Part shown: positions 1-11,000 of the stretch, piece by piece
Layout: every line of letters begins with the position of its first letter
How positions within the stretch are numbered: the first letter of the stretch is position 1
From: Linderina pennispora
Lineage: Eukaryota; Kickxellomycota; Kickxellomycetes; Kickxellales; Kickxellaceae
DNA: 64,000 nt
Assembly (NCBI RefSeq): GCF_002104995.1
Contig: NW_024468263.1
Coordinates: 186,001 to 250,000 of the forward strand
Direction: 5' to 3'
Notes under the pieces: model-generated
Databases searched by the model: none
Seen by the model: the letters and a program-made list of their open reading frames with translations, nothing else
What the model was told of the DNA's origin: nothing
Position numbers and translations under genes: made by a program

Positions 1-207
1 GTTGTTATTGTCGACGAACGTCCCACCACGGTAGTTGATGCATCCAATTTGGTACGTGTTGTAGTCGTCCTGCGTGAAAATTTCGCAATAGTCAGCCGGT
101 GGCCGCTTGCGTGGGTCGAACGTGTTGCAGAACTGCAGCATGCCGCCACCACCGAGGTTAGACAGTGACTGGCAGTTGGAGTTGTGGAAGACGGTTGGAA
201 TCGACAT
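1..207 (-). CDS. Hypothetical protein, N-terminal 69 residues only
   Basis: An open frame begins with ATG at 207 on the minus strand and runs without a stop to base 1, so the C-terminal part lies outside the window. The visible 69 residues are rich in Asn, Cys and Gly, start MSIPTVFHNSNC, and include a GGGG run and five cysteines (residues 12, 27, 41 and 55 among them), but no signal peptide or membrane helix. A TATA-like element lies about 90 nt upstream, which supports the start. I do not recognise the family; cysteine spacing could fit an extracellular or metal-binding protein, but nothing decides this. Confidence 0.5.
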   Translation of the reverse strand, partial: MSIPTVFHNSNCQSLSNLGGGGMLQFCNTFDPRKRPPADYCEIFTQDDYNTYQIGCINYRGGTFVDNNN

Positions 208-297
208 GGCGAAATTGACGGAGGCTTGGCTTGAGTGGGTTGAAGGGGTGAGTGCGTATCTGCGCAGATGTATCAGGACTGCATCCGACATTCGCTG

Positions 298-305
298 CTT
301 AAATA
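298..305 (-). promoter_or_regulatory. TATA-like element of the partial gene
   Basis: On the minus strand the sequence reads TATTTAAG, 91 nt upstream of the ATG at 207. The spacing matches other TATA-ATG distances in this window (FBP1, the 58.6 kb gene). Assigned by motif and position only. Confidence 0.35.
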
Positions 306-1046
306 CTCGAAAAGCAACCCCAGCAGCGCCTGCAATTCAATAGGTGTTCTGGAAATCCCTCATAAGAATTCGAAGGGTGCTACCGGAAATGGACCATTAC
401 CCGCAGCAGGTATTTGGGTTGTCGAGATTTGCTGGGCTATTGGCAGGAGCTGTTTACAGATTTTCAGTTCCTTGAACCTTGGCCGCAGCCCAGGCAGACG
501 CATTTGTTGATTGCGTTGATTTTTAATTCAATATTTGTGGATATATTCCGATGAGGGTGGCAGCGGCTATTGCAATGTAGGCTCTCTAAACAAGGAGCAA
601 CGACTATACACGATGTGTCGAACTTGCAATACGTATAAGGTATGGCTGCAAGGACAGAAATATATCATTTGTTGTGTGATTCGAGTTGCTCTTTTCGGCT
701 ACGGGCGTTATACAGCTGGTCTCGTGGGCTTTAACCTGCAGTGCCTTCCTCTAGATTCGGTGTGGCCAAACTCAAAGAGGGGTAGATGTAGCCCTGGTGG
801 GTACCGCTGTTGCTTTGGTAGAGGACCCTGATGAGCTGTGCGATAGCTATTCGGGGAGGTGCGGTGAACTATACTCTTAGCGATGCGGGCAGCTACAGCG
901 GCAGCGGTGATGATTAGTAAGATTTTCGGACACTTCACAGCAAATGGTTGCGGATCTCAATGACAAGAGTAACCAGTACGTAATAGCTTATTCAAGGAAA
1001 TGGAAAATAAAAAGCGAAGAGTGGAAGTCGCCAGAGCAAAAGGCCT
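306..1046. other. Intergenic, no gene seen
   Basis: This 741-base stretch lies between the 5' end of the partial gene and the 3' end of FBP1. Short open frames occur on both strands but none has a believable start, composition or family. It should hold the upstream promoter of the partial gene and the FBP1 3' UTR. No repeats or RNA gene recognised. Confidence 0.5.
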
Positions 1047-2274
1047 TTACTGCTGGGTGCCATCAAGCCAGTTGTTGTTCTCCTTGAAGGCCTTCTCGAC
1101 ATCGCTGATGTCGTCGGCGCCGCCGAGGAAGATGGGGCAGCGGTCGTGGATGTGCTTGGGCACCAGGTCCAGCACACGGGTGGTTCCAGTGGTGGCCTTG
1201 CCGCCGGCCTGCTCGGTAATGTACGCCATGGGGAAGGACTCGTAGAGGATGCGCAGCTTGCCCTGGCGCGACTTGCGGTCGCTGGGGTAGGCGAAGACAC
1301 CGCCGTACAGCAGCGTGCGGTGGACGTCGGCGACCATGGAGCCAATGTAGCGCGACGAGTACGGCTTGCGGCCGGATTCGGGCGTCGGGAACTTGAGCGA
1401 CTCAAAGTAGGCCCTGGTGGCTGCGTCCCAGTACAGCGAGTTGCCCTCGTTCACCGAGTAGATCTTGCCGCGGTTCGGAATCTTAATCTATAGTGGCTTC
1501 CCACACCAGATAATCACATGCAGAAAAAAAACATGGGCAAGTTAGCATTGGCTGGAGAACTGGCACGCGATAAATGCCGGACAGTCACACTTTTGTTTTG
1601 CGGACAGCCGGAGCGGGGAGGGCAGACAGGTTCTGCTCCGCAACTTAGCAGGCAGACAGCAAGCGGGTACTTACATCAGGATGGGTCAGGATGAATTCGC
1701 CTAGGGCCGGGTCCAGCGTGAAGCCCTCGACCTGGTTGTTGCCAAAGGTCAGAATCAGGTTGCACGACGAGCCGTACATGCAGTACCCGCCGACAATGAT
1801 CTCGGAGCCAGCGACCAGAATCTCGTCGACGGTAGCCTTGGGGCCCGACGGCAGGCGCCAGATACCAAAGATAGTGCCGACGTTGACACCGGCGTCAATG
1901 TTGCTGGAGCCGTCGAGCGGATCAAACGTAATGCAGTACTTGCCGCGCAGCTCCTCGGGCACCACCACGATATCGTCGACCTCCTCGGACACCATGAACG
2001 AGAACTTGCCCGACGCCTGCAGGGCGTTGACGAACATCTCGTTGGACAGCACGTCCAGCTTCTTCTGGTCCTCGCCCTGCACGTTCTGGTTGCCGGCCAG
2101 CCCGACCAGGTTGATAAGCCGGGCCTTGCGCACGCACGCCTCGACGAACTTGCAGCCCACCTGGACCGCGTTCATGGCGATGGACAGGTCGCCGGTCGCG
2201 TCCGGGTGCAGGCGCTGCTGCTCGAGCACGTAGCGCGTCAGAGTCATGATGTTGGTCTGCTTGTGGTCTGTCAT
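1047..2274 (-). CDS. FBP1: Fructose-1,6-bisphosphatase
   Basis: Cytosolic gluconeogenic enzyme hydrolysing fructose 1,6-bisphosphate to fructose 6-phosphate. Two exons, 2274-1675 and 1487-1047, joined in phase 0 across a 187-nt GT-AG intron (donor GTAAGT, acceptor TATAG) give 346 residues, the usual family length. The metal- and phosphate-binding signature FDPLDGSS lies at about residues 117-124, preceded by the acidic pair VSEE near 95-98. Exon 2 opens with IKIPNRGKIYSVNEG, typical for the family, and carries the SSRYIGSMVADVHR substrate loop, the VFAYP stretch and the EQAGGKATTG motif near the C-terminus. The start is the first ATG, 112 nt below a good TATA box. I saw no clear carbon-source response element upstream. 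Confidence 0.95.
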
Positions 2275-2385
2275 GGTTTTTGCTGAATAAACGAACTAAT
2301 GTGTGTGTGAAAAAAAAAAAAAAGAAGAGGTCGTGTGGGAGTTGGTTTTAGCAGAGAAGAGATTGGCCATGCCTGGGCTCTGGGC

Positions 2386-2393
2386 TATTTATA
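2386..2393 (-). promoter_or_regulatory. TATA box of FBP1
   Basis: Minus-strand TATAAATA, 112 nt upstream of the FBP1 ATG, with a 14-base A run (T run on the coding strand) in the 5' leader near 2310-2323. Exact consensus match at a spacing seen elsewhere in the window. Confidence 0.6.
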
Positions 2394-2748
2394 CAGGGCC
2401 CTTGTCCTGAGCGTCTTCTGATAAAAAAAAACGCCCACCTGCCAAAATATCCTTGCGTGCGAAAGCATTTGTCAAGCGCGGCGCTAAAAACGCCCCTTCC
2501 ACTGTGCGGTCACTGTCAAACGACCGGACAAGAAAACCGGCCCTAGTGCCTCCAAGAGATAAGAGGGCAGCAGCGCGGGAATAGGGGACGCAAGAGGACA
2601 TGTTTCCGTATTGAGCGAGTTCCCCCCTTGACGCGGTTTTGCCCGAACAAGAAGCAGGGATTCACAGTCGCTTGCATTGTGCCCTCGAACCCGGGGCAGA
2701 GCTGGCCCGTGCACGGCTTGACTGCTTTCCGTAATTAAATAGTCTGAT

Positions 2749-4151
2749 CTAAGCATTTACTGCAGGCTCTTTTTGATTGCGGGCGCTCGGGTGGCCAATC
2801 AAGGAGCGCCTGGGATTGTACAGCGGCCCGCCGATCATCGACGGCTTCGGGTGGTTCAGCGGCCCGCCGATGTCCTCGTCGAACTCGAACTTTTTGTAGT
2901 AGATCGTCTTCTTGACAAACCTGTCGTTGCCGATGTCTGCAAACCTGGCGACATTGCGGTATCCGCCAATGGCCGACTTGCGCTGCACGTCCTGGTATCC
3001 GCCGAGCCCGCCGTTTGGGTGCAGCTCGGGCTGGATTGTGATTTCGTCGCTGATGCGGTAGTGGTCGCCGCGGAGCGAGTCGTGGCGGCGGCCGTGGTAC
3101 TGCGGCAGATGCAGTCTGGACTTTGAGGCCGAATGGCGCCGGGCCTGGCCCATGTCCAGGGACCGTGCGTACTGCGGGTCGTCGCTGCCCTTGGGCCGGG
3201 CCACGGAGATTGAAAGGCGGCGCGGACTACCTGCATACATGCTCACGGCCTCGTTGCGCGGAATGCCGCTGTCCCTCCGCTTCTCCTGCTTGTTCGCCTC
3301 CCCGACGATCTGGCCCAATCCCCCCATGTCTGAGCCCGGCGACTGGCTGATGCCCATCATTGAGAACGACCCGAGCACCGATGAGGCATCTGCATATGAT
3401 GCCCTTCGGGCAGCGCCGGTCTTGCGCTTATAGTCTAGCGGAATTTTGCGCGACGTCTCCGGCTGCACTGGCGACTGCTTGGTCGGCGAATTCGCGACAA
3501 TTGTGTAGTAGTTGTCGGGCAAGCCCGTGTTTGTCCAGCTAACCTCGCGGTACGGCTGCCGCTTAAGACTGTTGTGTCTCGGGTACGATACACTTGGATA
3601 GACAGCCTCCTGCAACTGTCTAGAACACGTTTACTTTTCGAGCACCTTTCCACGACGTATATTGAACGTATGAAATATGCTGTATGAAAGAAGGAAGGAG
3701 GAATCACCAGGTGAAAGGGCAGGTGCCCGTCTAAGTAGTGGCGCCGGTCGCCCAGAATAGTATGGCCGGCCATTGTGGCCTAAAGGTCTTGATCCATGGG
3801 TTCCTAAGATCATAAGGATTTGGAACCACAAAGACCATCGTGCCCGTAGGGCCTGTTCTTGAGGGACACTGTGGGCTGCGGCACGTCGGCCGTACGGTAG
3901 GAGTCCGAGGGCCGCCGGGGAGCTGGTATGCTGGATGAATTGGTCCAGTTGGCGGTGGAGGCTGGGGGTCGGGCGGTCTGGCGTTCCTTGGTGGTACCAG
4001 GAATGGCGATTGGGAGCGGGTGGTCCTTGGGCTGCATGGGTTCAGGGCTGGCTACCTGGACCTTGACTACCTCAACTTCCATATCCTCTTCCTCTTTCTT
4101 TGGGCGGTGGTAATGGCGGAAGATCGCGCTGATGCTAAAATGACGTGGCAT
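2749..4151 (-). CDS. Hypothetical disordered protein, at least two exons, intron unresolved
   Basis: A first exon starts at a true ATG (4151) and reads MPRHFSISAIFRHYHRPK then acidic and Pro-rich sequence down to about 3830. A second open block, 3615-2749, has no ATG at its head and must be entered by splicing; an acceptor (CTAGACAG) sits just before it. The two are in different frames and no strong GT donor lies between them, so the join is unresolved and two genes remain possible. The second block is low-complexity, rich in Ser, Arg, Tyr and Gly, with many basic RRxS sites that could be kinase targets (RRLS, RRHS, RRSL) and a repeated GGPL(N/Y) motif near the C-terminus. No enzyme domain is visible; function unknown. 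Confidence 0.45.
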
Positions 4152-4430
4152 ACTGAAGGTACAGTATTGTTTTGAAGGGCGTAGGAATGAAACGAAACAA
4201 AAAAGAGGAACGAGCGGCTAGAGTGTGGATTCCAAGTTCAATAAAAAGTACCGAAGAACTCAGCATTTGTTTGCACATGTGCGTGAGGCCCACCATACCG
4301 GGCATATGCATAGGGCAGACAAAATGGTCGGTAGATGTGTTTGTTTGCGTGCTGGGCCGGTCAAAGGCCAACAAACACATTTCTAACACAGTTACGCAAT
4401 GGGGCGGGGTGACACCAATCTGTCCCCGCA

Positions 4431-5195
4431 TCATGCACGCCATTCCTCGACAATATCCGCAACGCTTTCGATCCGCTTGTCCTCGTCCGCATCCACAACC
4501 TTCAGGATCTTCTCCTTCTTTGGCTTCCTGTCGCCGTGCTGCTTGTCCTTTGGGCGGCTGATCCGCTCGACGCCCGGGTAGAGCACCGGCCTGCGTCTGC
4601 GTCCCGAGTCCTGCCACTGCCTTAGGATCTTCTTCTCCACCGCCACCATGGCCCGGTCGACCTCCAGGAACAGCTGGTCCCTGTCCATCCGCGCCAGATC
4701 CGCGTGCGCGAAAAACAAATAATCGCATCTCTTCATGCCCTTGTCCGGCAGCACCATCATCGCCGCCGTCCGCAGCAGCCGCGCAATGCGCCAGCGCGGA
4801 TACACCTTCTTGAAGTTCTTTTTGGTCACCATGCAGGCCACGCGGTAGTCGCGGAACCGCAGCCCGTTGTGGTCGCGCGGGTGCTCGTCGGCGTTCCAGG
4901 GGCTGGCGTAGAGCGTGAAGCCGCAGGCGCTCTGCTTGGTTACATATTGGTGGTTGGTCAGCATGAACGGGAACATTGCCTCGCGGTCCAGGCCCTTGGG
5001 CTTGAAGTACTTGGATGCCGGAATCATCGGGTCGTTTGCGTAGGGGACGACGCCGGAGGAGAGCACGCCGGTGGTGCGGCCGGGCAGGGCAAATTGCATT
5101 TTAAACCTGTCCGAGATGCGAGACAAGGCGGGGCTGGTGCTGAGGGCACGGGAAAGGAGCCGTGCGGGCTGCTGGAGCATTCGCCGGAGAATCAT
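4431..5195 (-). CDS. Mitochondrial protein with RnpA-like fold, putative
   Basis: A 254-residue protein. The open frame extends upstream but without an ATG; the first ATG gives MILRRMLQQPARLLSRALSTSPALSR, an Arg/Ser-rich amphipathic leader typical of mitochondrial import, so I place the start at 5195. Residues around 90-195 (CMVTKKNFKKVYPRWRIARL ... CDYLFFAHADL ... LEVDRAM) resemble the bacterial RNase P protein RnpA/S5-domain-2 pattern of a basic helix with Arg spacing, then a D-(Y/V) beta strand and a final helix. This is pattern recognition, not a search result. The C-terminus is basic, then acidic. It shares a roughly 195-bp divergent upstream region with the gene on the plus strand at 5391. 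Alternatives: a mitoribosome-associated protein of the same fold. Confidence 0.5.
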   Translation of the reverse strand: MILRRMLQQPARLLSRALSTSPALSRISDRFKMQFALPGRTTGVLSSGVVPYANDPMIPASKYFKPKGLDREAMFPFMLTNHQYVTKQSACGFTLYASPWNADEHPRDHNGLRFRDYRVACMVTKKNFKKVYPRWRIARLLRTAAMMVLPDKGMKRCDYLFFAHADLARMDRDQLFLEVDRAMVAVEKKILRQWQDSGRRRRPVLYPGVERISRPKDKQHGDRKPKKEKILKVVDADEDKRIESVADIVEEWRA

Positions 5196-5331
5196 TGAAG
5201 AAATGGGAAAGGGAGAAGAGACAGGATTGATGAGGTCATCGGGTATCCGCCGACTGTGCTTCGCAGAAATCTGCCTGGATTCGGAGACTGTTACGGGACC
5301 AGCGGGCGTGATTGGAAAAAAAATCCCTAAT

Positions 5332-5338
5332 ATAAACA
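5332..5338 (+). promoter_or_regulatory. TATA-like element, 5.39-kb gene
   Basis: TATAAAC on the plus strand, 53 nt before the ATG at 5391, followed by a pyrimidine-rich leader. It supports use of that ATG as first codon of the short first exon. Confidence 0.4.
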
Positions 5339-5390
5339 ACAACTCGCTTCTCTTCCCCTCTTCCCCCCCTCATTTCAACCACAGTAAACA

Positions 5391-6120
5391 ATGCCCTTTG
5401 ATTTCGCAGGCAAGTTGCGCATTCAGCGAATTCCCCAACCACCAAGGGAGGCAAAGCCCCTTGTGAACGTGCTCTAACACTCCCAGCCGACGCGTAGGCG
5501 ACAGAGAAGCCCGGCGGAAAGCCCGCCAGCGCGGCAACCCCGCGTACCAGCGGTACCGACGCGAGGAGCAAGAGGAATTCGTCATCCGCGTGGAACCCAC
5601 CGGCAAAGAGAACGCACAGCGCAGCGCCGACAATGGAGCGAAGGCGCCCACGCATGGTACGCCAATAGGTGCAGCGATACAGCGCCCGGCAGCAGCTATG
5701 CGCACTGTGACGCACAACAATCCAAAAACGCCAACGACGCCAAAAAGTCTGAAGAGACAAAGACCTGTTGCCAGCGATGCGCTGCCCATTCGACGAACGC
5801 CCCTAAAGAAGCCCCCCGTGCGCAGCCAGATAATGCCCGAGTGGGAGGGCCTGAGTATGGGCGACGAGGAGCCTGAGCAGCATATGGCTGAAGTCCGCCG
5901 GCCCAGAGTCAGCCATGGGCAGGCGAAGAAGTCAAAGCGGCGACCCCACCGGAAGCCAGCGATCGACACCGAGGGGCTTGATGGCGTGCTGGAGCAGGCG
6001 CCGCAGCGCATGACGCGCTCGCTGGCCAGGAAAATCGGCGTGCAGCACGGCAAGCGGCGGTACGGCGGAGGAGTCCAGGCATCGCAGATTCTGAGGCCCG
6101 TCAACGCAGCGGGCGTTTAG
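5391..6120 (+). CDS. Hypothetical basic protein, possible GC-AG intron
   Basis: The main open frame (about 5498-6120) has no good ATG of its own. The ATG at 5391, placed below a TATA element and a CT-rich leader, joins it in frame if an 88-nt intron is removed: donor CAG|GCAAGT at 5410 and acceptor CGTAG at 5497, with a CTCTAAC branch site between. That gives exons 5391-5409 and 5498-6120, 213 residues. The protein begins MPFDFAGDREARRKARQRG, has a charged, possibly helical N-terminal third (EEQEEF), then a Pro/Lys/Arg-rich disordered body (SLKRQRP, TPLKKPP, KSKRRPHRKP) with nuclear-localisation-like clusters. No family recognised; probably nuclear. The GC-AG splice is inferred from frame and motifs only. 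Confidence 0.45.
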
Positions 6121-6527
6121 GTTGCGGGATCACTCCAACAACCGTCGGCAAGAACCACCGTCGGCATATTTATTTTGGGGGAGGAGAGACGGTGGTGCAA
6201 GCCATTGTCAGAGTCTAAAAACGCCAGTCCCATTGTGGGCGACCCCCAAGTGCCGTTTTAGCGCAATTTTCTCGCTGCCCGCCAAGGCCACACATGCTGA
6301 GTCTGAATAGTGGCCAGAGATGCCACACGTTTCTCGTATGTCTCCCTCCCCTCCCTGCCTTTCCGGCAATTGTGTCATCACCAGAAACACATAAAACCTG
6401 GTGTTGGTCATCCCTCCTTGTTCTCTATCTCTGAATATATTTTTCTCTTTTTGCTTGGCTCGATACATCTCGTACTCTATTCTCCACACTCGCTCTACTG
6501 CCACGATAGACACATATTCCAGCCACC
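6121..6527. other. Intergenic, promoter and leader of the 480-aa gene
   Basis: A 407-base gap between two plus-strand genes. The last 150 bases are CT-rich, as in other leaders here, and end in CCACC directly before ATG. No open frame of interest, repeat or RNA gene seen. Confidence 0.45.
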
Positions 6528-7970
6528 ATGATGCAGCGGGACTCGTTTCACACCAATAAAAGCCTACGCTCAGCCACCTCAGGCTCGGCAGACTCTGCGT
6601 ATTCTACACACCAGTATATGCTCAACATTATAAACCAATTCTCCAACAGCGGCTCGCCGCAGGCCAGCACGGCAGCCGCGGCAGCCCCACCAAGCGAGTC
6701 GCTGGAGCAGATGCAGCACCAGCTCTACGAGCTGCAGTTCCAGGTCGACTACCTCTCGGAACAAAACAAGCGCCTGAGCCGCCACCACAATTCCACCGAT
6801 TCGGCGCGCACCCTGGACGGGGACATGCCGACCGACTCTTTGGGCGACCTCGACAAGCCGCGCTTCGATTTCTGCAAGTGGTTCCGCACGCCGGGCCCGA
6901 AAACCGAAGTCCTGTACCGCCGGCACCTGAAATCGGTCACTGAGCCGATCACGTCGCCGCTGTTCCGCCTAACGAAGCCCGCCAGGGTTGCTGACCTGCT
7001 CGACACGTACCAGCAGCACGAGGCACCGATTGCCGAGTTTATGAGCAATCACAGGGCCGTTGACGTATTCCAGAAGTATGTTCTGGAGGATGCGCGCAGG
7101 CTGCCAACAGAGCCGCAGATCGCCGACTTGCACGACCAGACTACTGAGCATCTGCCGCCCCTGGCTGCTGAAGAGTACCGTAGCCATATCTCGCGGCTCT
7201 CTTACCTGATGCGCTCCCTGCATGCAATCGAGATTGCCGATCCAGTGTTCCTGAACGACCCGCGCACTCACCTCCTGCTTGACCTGGTGTTTGATCTCGA
7301 GCAGGCATTCACTCTGCCGCGCATCGACTTCTTGCGCTGCCATGCCAGCACCATCCGTGCCATGAACGAGACCAGCCCAGTGCATCGCCACAGCTCGCGG
7401 CTGAGGTTTGGCTATGCTGCCCGTGATTGGGACTACAGCGCCGTCCCCATGCGTCCAGAGTTTGAACATATACGACTCAGAGCCAACGCCATCCCACGCT
7501 ACCCTGATGACCTGCGCCTGGACTCCATAGCAATGACGATCAATTCGGATCTTTTGCCGCAGCCACAGCCCCCGCTACCACTACTTGGGCGCCATGACAG
7601 CGGGCTTGACTCCACAACAGAGGACTGCACAGGAGGGATACGTCTGGCGACTGAGATTATCAGCGAGGATGATGAGACCTCGTCCGAAAGCAGCTTCGAT
7701 CCGAGCGCTGCAAAGAACGCGAACCCATTGGCTCCGTTGACCGAGAAGCGCAGCATGGCCAGCGATTTTCCATCCAAGCTGCATCCTGTCGTCAGCCCCG
7801 AGTCAATGGAGGTTGGACCGCCTCTGCACTCAGACAAGCAGATGTATGGCCTGGGCCTGAGCAGTTTGAGTACCAGCCAGCTGATTCGCAGGTCACTATC
7901 GCATAACCAACAGCCGTCGCCACCTGGGTCAAGCAGGACATCAGGTTCAAGACTTAGACGAACACAGTAG
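6528..7970 (+). CDS. Hypothetical 480-residue protein, intronless
   Basis: Start at tandem ATGs in a CCACC context. Residues 1-60 are Ser/Ala-rich and disordered. Residues about 58-85 (LEQMQHQLYELQFQVDYLSEQNKRL) form a short heptad coiled coil. Residues 105-320 look folded and largely helical, with a conserved-looking segment (FDFCKWFRTPGPKTEVLYRRHL) and a helical stretch around 215-270 (HISRLSYLMRSLHAIE, THLLLDLVFDLEQAF). The C-terminal 160 residues are disordered, Ser- and acid-rich, with an RRSLS phospho-site-like motif, and end in a basic tail. No catalytic motif; family not recognised. A coiled-coil scaffold is the most that composition suggests. Confidence 0.8.
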   Translation: MMQRDSFHTNKSLRSATSGSADSAYSTHQYMLNIINQFSNSGSPQASTAAAAAPPSESLEQMQHQLYELQFQVDYLSEQNKRLSRHHNSTDSARTLDGDMPTDSLGDLDKPRFDFCKWFRTPGPKTEVLYRRHLKSVTEPITSPLFRLTKPARVADLLDTYQQHEAPIAEFMSNHRAVDVFQKYVLEDARRLPTEPQIADLHDQTTEHLPPLAAEEYRSHISRLSYLMRSLHAIEIADPVFLNDPRTHLLLDLVFDLEQAFTLPRIDFLRCHASTIRAMNETSPVHRHSSRLRFGYAARDWDYSAVPMRPEFEHIRLRANAIPRYPDDLRLDSIAMTINSDLLPQPQPPLPLLGRHDSGLDSTTEDCTGGIRLATEIISEDDETSSESSFDPSAAKNANPLAPLTEKRSMASDFPSKLHPVVSPESMEVGPPLHSDKQMYGLGLSSLSTSQLIRRSLSHNQQPSPPGSSRTSGSRLRRTQ

Positions 7971-8032
7971 AATTTTTGCATATCCAACATTAGTCTGTTC
8001 TAAACACATCATGGAAGGCTCTGTGAAGCCCA

Positions 8033-11000
8033 TTAAGCTGCTGAGTCATCGTCATCATCGGGCATGAGTACAATTGCTTCCAAGTCATCCGAGTCGATGA
8101 TTATATCGTCATATTGCTGGGCCAGGCTTGGCGGTGCATTTGAGGTGATCTGTTGTTGGGTAGCAGCGCTGCTCACTTGTCTGATAGGCACTTCTACGCG
8201 TTTTTCGCATCCGACTATGAGCAAAAGAAGCACTTGATGCGCATTAACGAACTGTTTCAGTTTAGCCCTCAGCTCAAGCATATATGAAGCTCCACTTACC
8301 GTGCCTCTCGGATGCTACCTCTACTATCACCGACGACCCTGGCGATGGATTACACAGCCCTGCCTGTGTTGCATAAAATGCTGACGCTGTACCGAAACTA
8401 ATAGCCTCGTACTTGAGTAGGACACCGTCAGAAGTATGAGCGAGGACAGTTGCGCTGATCTCATCGTTGCCATGCCGATTATCAGTGCCTGCTACCAATC
8501 GTTGCCGGTACTCGCAACCAACCTCGATCGTAAACACAACAGTGTCCGCATCTATCCAGTCTAAGAAGACCTTGGCAGAAAACGACGGTATACTTGCCGC
8601 TGCAGACAGCACCTTGGTGCCAAACGGGGGATTCCTTGTTAGCAGATACTCAATCTGCCAAGCGTTTGTTGACAGCAGACTTGTGACAGACTGGATATTG
8701 TTGCTCCACATTATCTCTGCATAGCGGGGTCCGACTCCATCAAGCTGCTGTAGTACTGCTGAGCAGCTCTCGAAGCATCGTGCCGAAATCTCGCGCGCAC
8801 TACGAAGGGATGCTGTTGTAGTAGCCATATGTACACCGGAGGATATTGGTATACTGAAAAATATATGCTTCGTGCTTACATTCTCACTCCCATGAATGAT
8901 CCCATCTCTGTCCCGCTTGTCTGCATAATAGTCACGGATGCACTTTGCTGGGCCAAGAGCCATCTGGATGGCTCTGCTCATATCACGAGATAGCCCGGCC
9001 GAGTACTTGGTATACGGGATATCCTTGCCCAGTAGCCGATACTATGCATCCCAAACACGAGGTCAATATCCGGTGTATACTTGTCACATACGCCATACGT
9101 ACAGTTTTCCAATTCATACCTGCAGTAGAACAAGGACTTTGTCTCTGATATCCTGGATGCGTCCCTTTAGCCTAAGTGGGAGCCCAGGTGCCTTGCTCAT
9201 CCCGTTGAGTACGCCTTTCTGCCCAGCTGTGATCTTGAGGTCATCGAATACATCACTACCGCATATTCCTTCAAACTACAAACACCTATTTTGGTTATCT
9301 GTAGGCTCATTTTATTGCGCAATGCTTTGCTCTCATCACTTACAATTTGCTGGTAGCTGGGCTCCTCTGGCATTGCCTCTAGCATCTTCGCCATAGCTAT
9401 TGGGTTGACTCGGTACTTTGCAACACACTTTCCGATATCTAGAAGCAGTTTGTGAGCAAAATGGATATGTAGGAGTGCTACTACTCGCCTTGCCTCTTAC
9501 CTGTCAGGCCGATCCCACCGTCAACTTCTGTTAGCAAATTTGTGCGCGTAAGCGCTGAGATTTCTTGTTTGACAATCCCTACATGTTTGTATATTAGGAA
9601 TGCTATACCAGCGCAACAGTGTAGTCGCAGGTAGATACTTACCATGTATAGCTCCTTCTGGGAATTTCTTTCGTATGCGCACAGCAAAGAATGTCTTTGA
9701 CAGCCTAGACATATAGTAAGCAATATATACTGAGTCCACTCTTACAATACGATATATGTCACTTACCACTCAACAATATCAGATGCCGTCTTGAAAACCT
9801 GTTTGTCGCAGTTGCAGAGAATTACTTCTGCTAGCTTGCTACGAAGACTATTTAAGAGTCCTGGTTAGTACTTGCTATAATTTTGCAGAACTGTCGGATG
9901 CGCAGAATACTTGCCAACTTACTTGCTCTCAAGAACCTCCTGGCCAGTCACCAAATCTCGATATTTATCGACATTGAAGCTCTCGGTAAGAATGATCGCT
10001 TTGCCACTGTTCCCAAACTGAGGCCGCCCCGCACGGCCAATAAACTGGAGTATCTCTGACGCACTGTATTCAACGTTTCCAGCGTCAACATAACCTAATA
10101 TGACCAGATGTTAAGATACCTATGATATTCTTGAAACTAAATTGTCCCTTTTTGCTTACCTTTTGTCCCTTTGACAATGACCATGTACGCTGGCAAATTA
10201 ATTCCGATTCCAAGCGTGGATGTTGAACCTACACCAACATCATCGATGTTAGCTGAGACTAAACAGCGATCAGAGAGCAAATGCGGTGTGCTACTTACAG
10301 AGAATATGGATCGATCCGCTCTTGAATAGTTGCTCAGAGTCTGGCTCGATCGCTAGCAGAGAGACCAGCATGATGGAATGCAATGCCATGCGGTACAATA
10401 TCTATACTAGGTGATTAGTAATAGTCATAACAACTTTGCATATCGTAGAAAACTGCACCTACCGTTGAGGATCTGGTTGCCTGAATCGAGTGGTCAAGTG
10501 TATCGGCTGGATGCTGGTTTTGCAGCATGTGCTTGTTGCGGACAAGGTAGCGACAGGTCTCTTGAGCAGACCCACGAGTGTAGCAAAATATCAAGGTTGG
10601 TCGACCGCCACCATGCTTATTGACAAGGCCAGGTATCTTGAAATCGAGACTTACGCTGAAACCTGTAGTACGACACGTCTGGTTTGAACCCCAGCACGAC
10701 CCGCTCCAGGGGTGCAGATCGGTATTTCTCACCAAATACAAGCGTTTGCGCGGGTACTCCCCTGCTTTTCTGCCAGCCATTCGGCAACATCACCTATATT
10801 ACCCACTGTAGCTGATACAGCGATGGTTCGGAAACCAGGGTTCGCGTGTCGCAACAGTGCAAACAGCTATTTCAAGGGATGCGACCCCGATTGCCTCCGA
10901 CAGTGTGGCATTCATCTATGAGAAGCCAGCTTGAACGAGCTCAGAAATTGGGACTTGGGGCTGATGCTACGTGCGAGCGATATCCACTTTTCAGGGGTAG

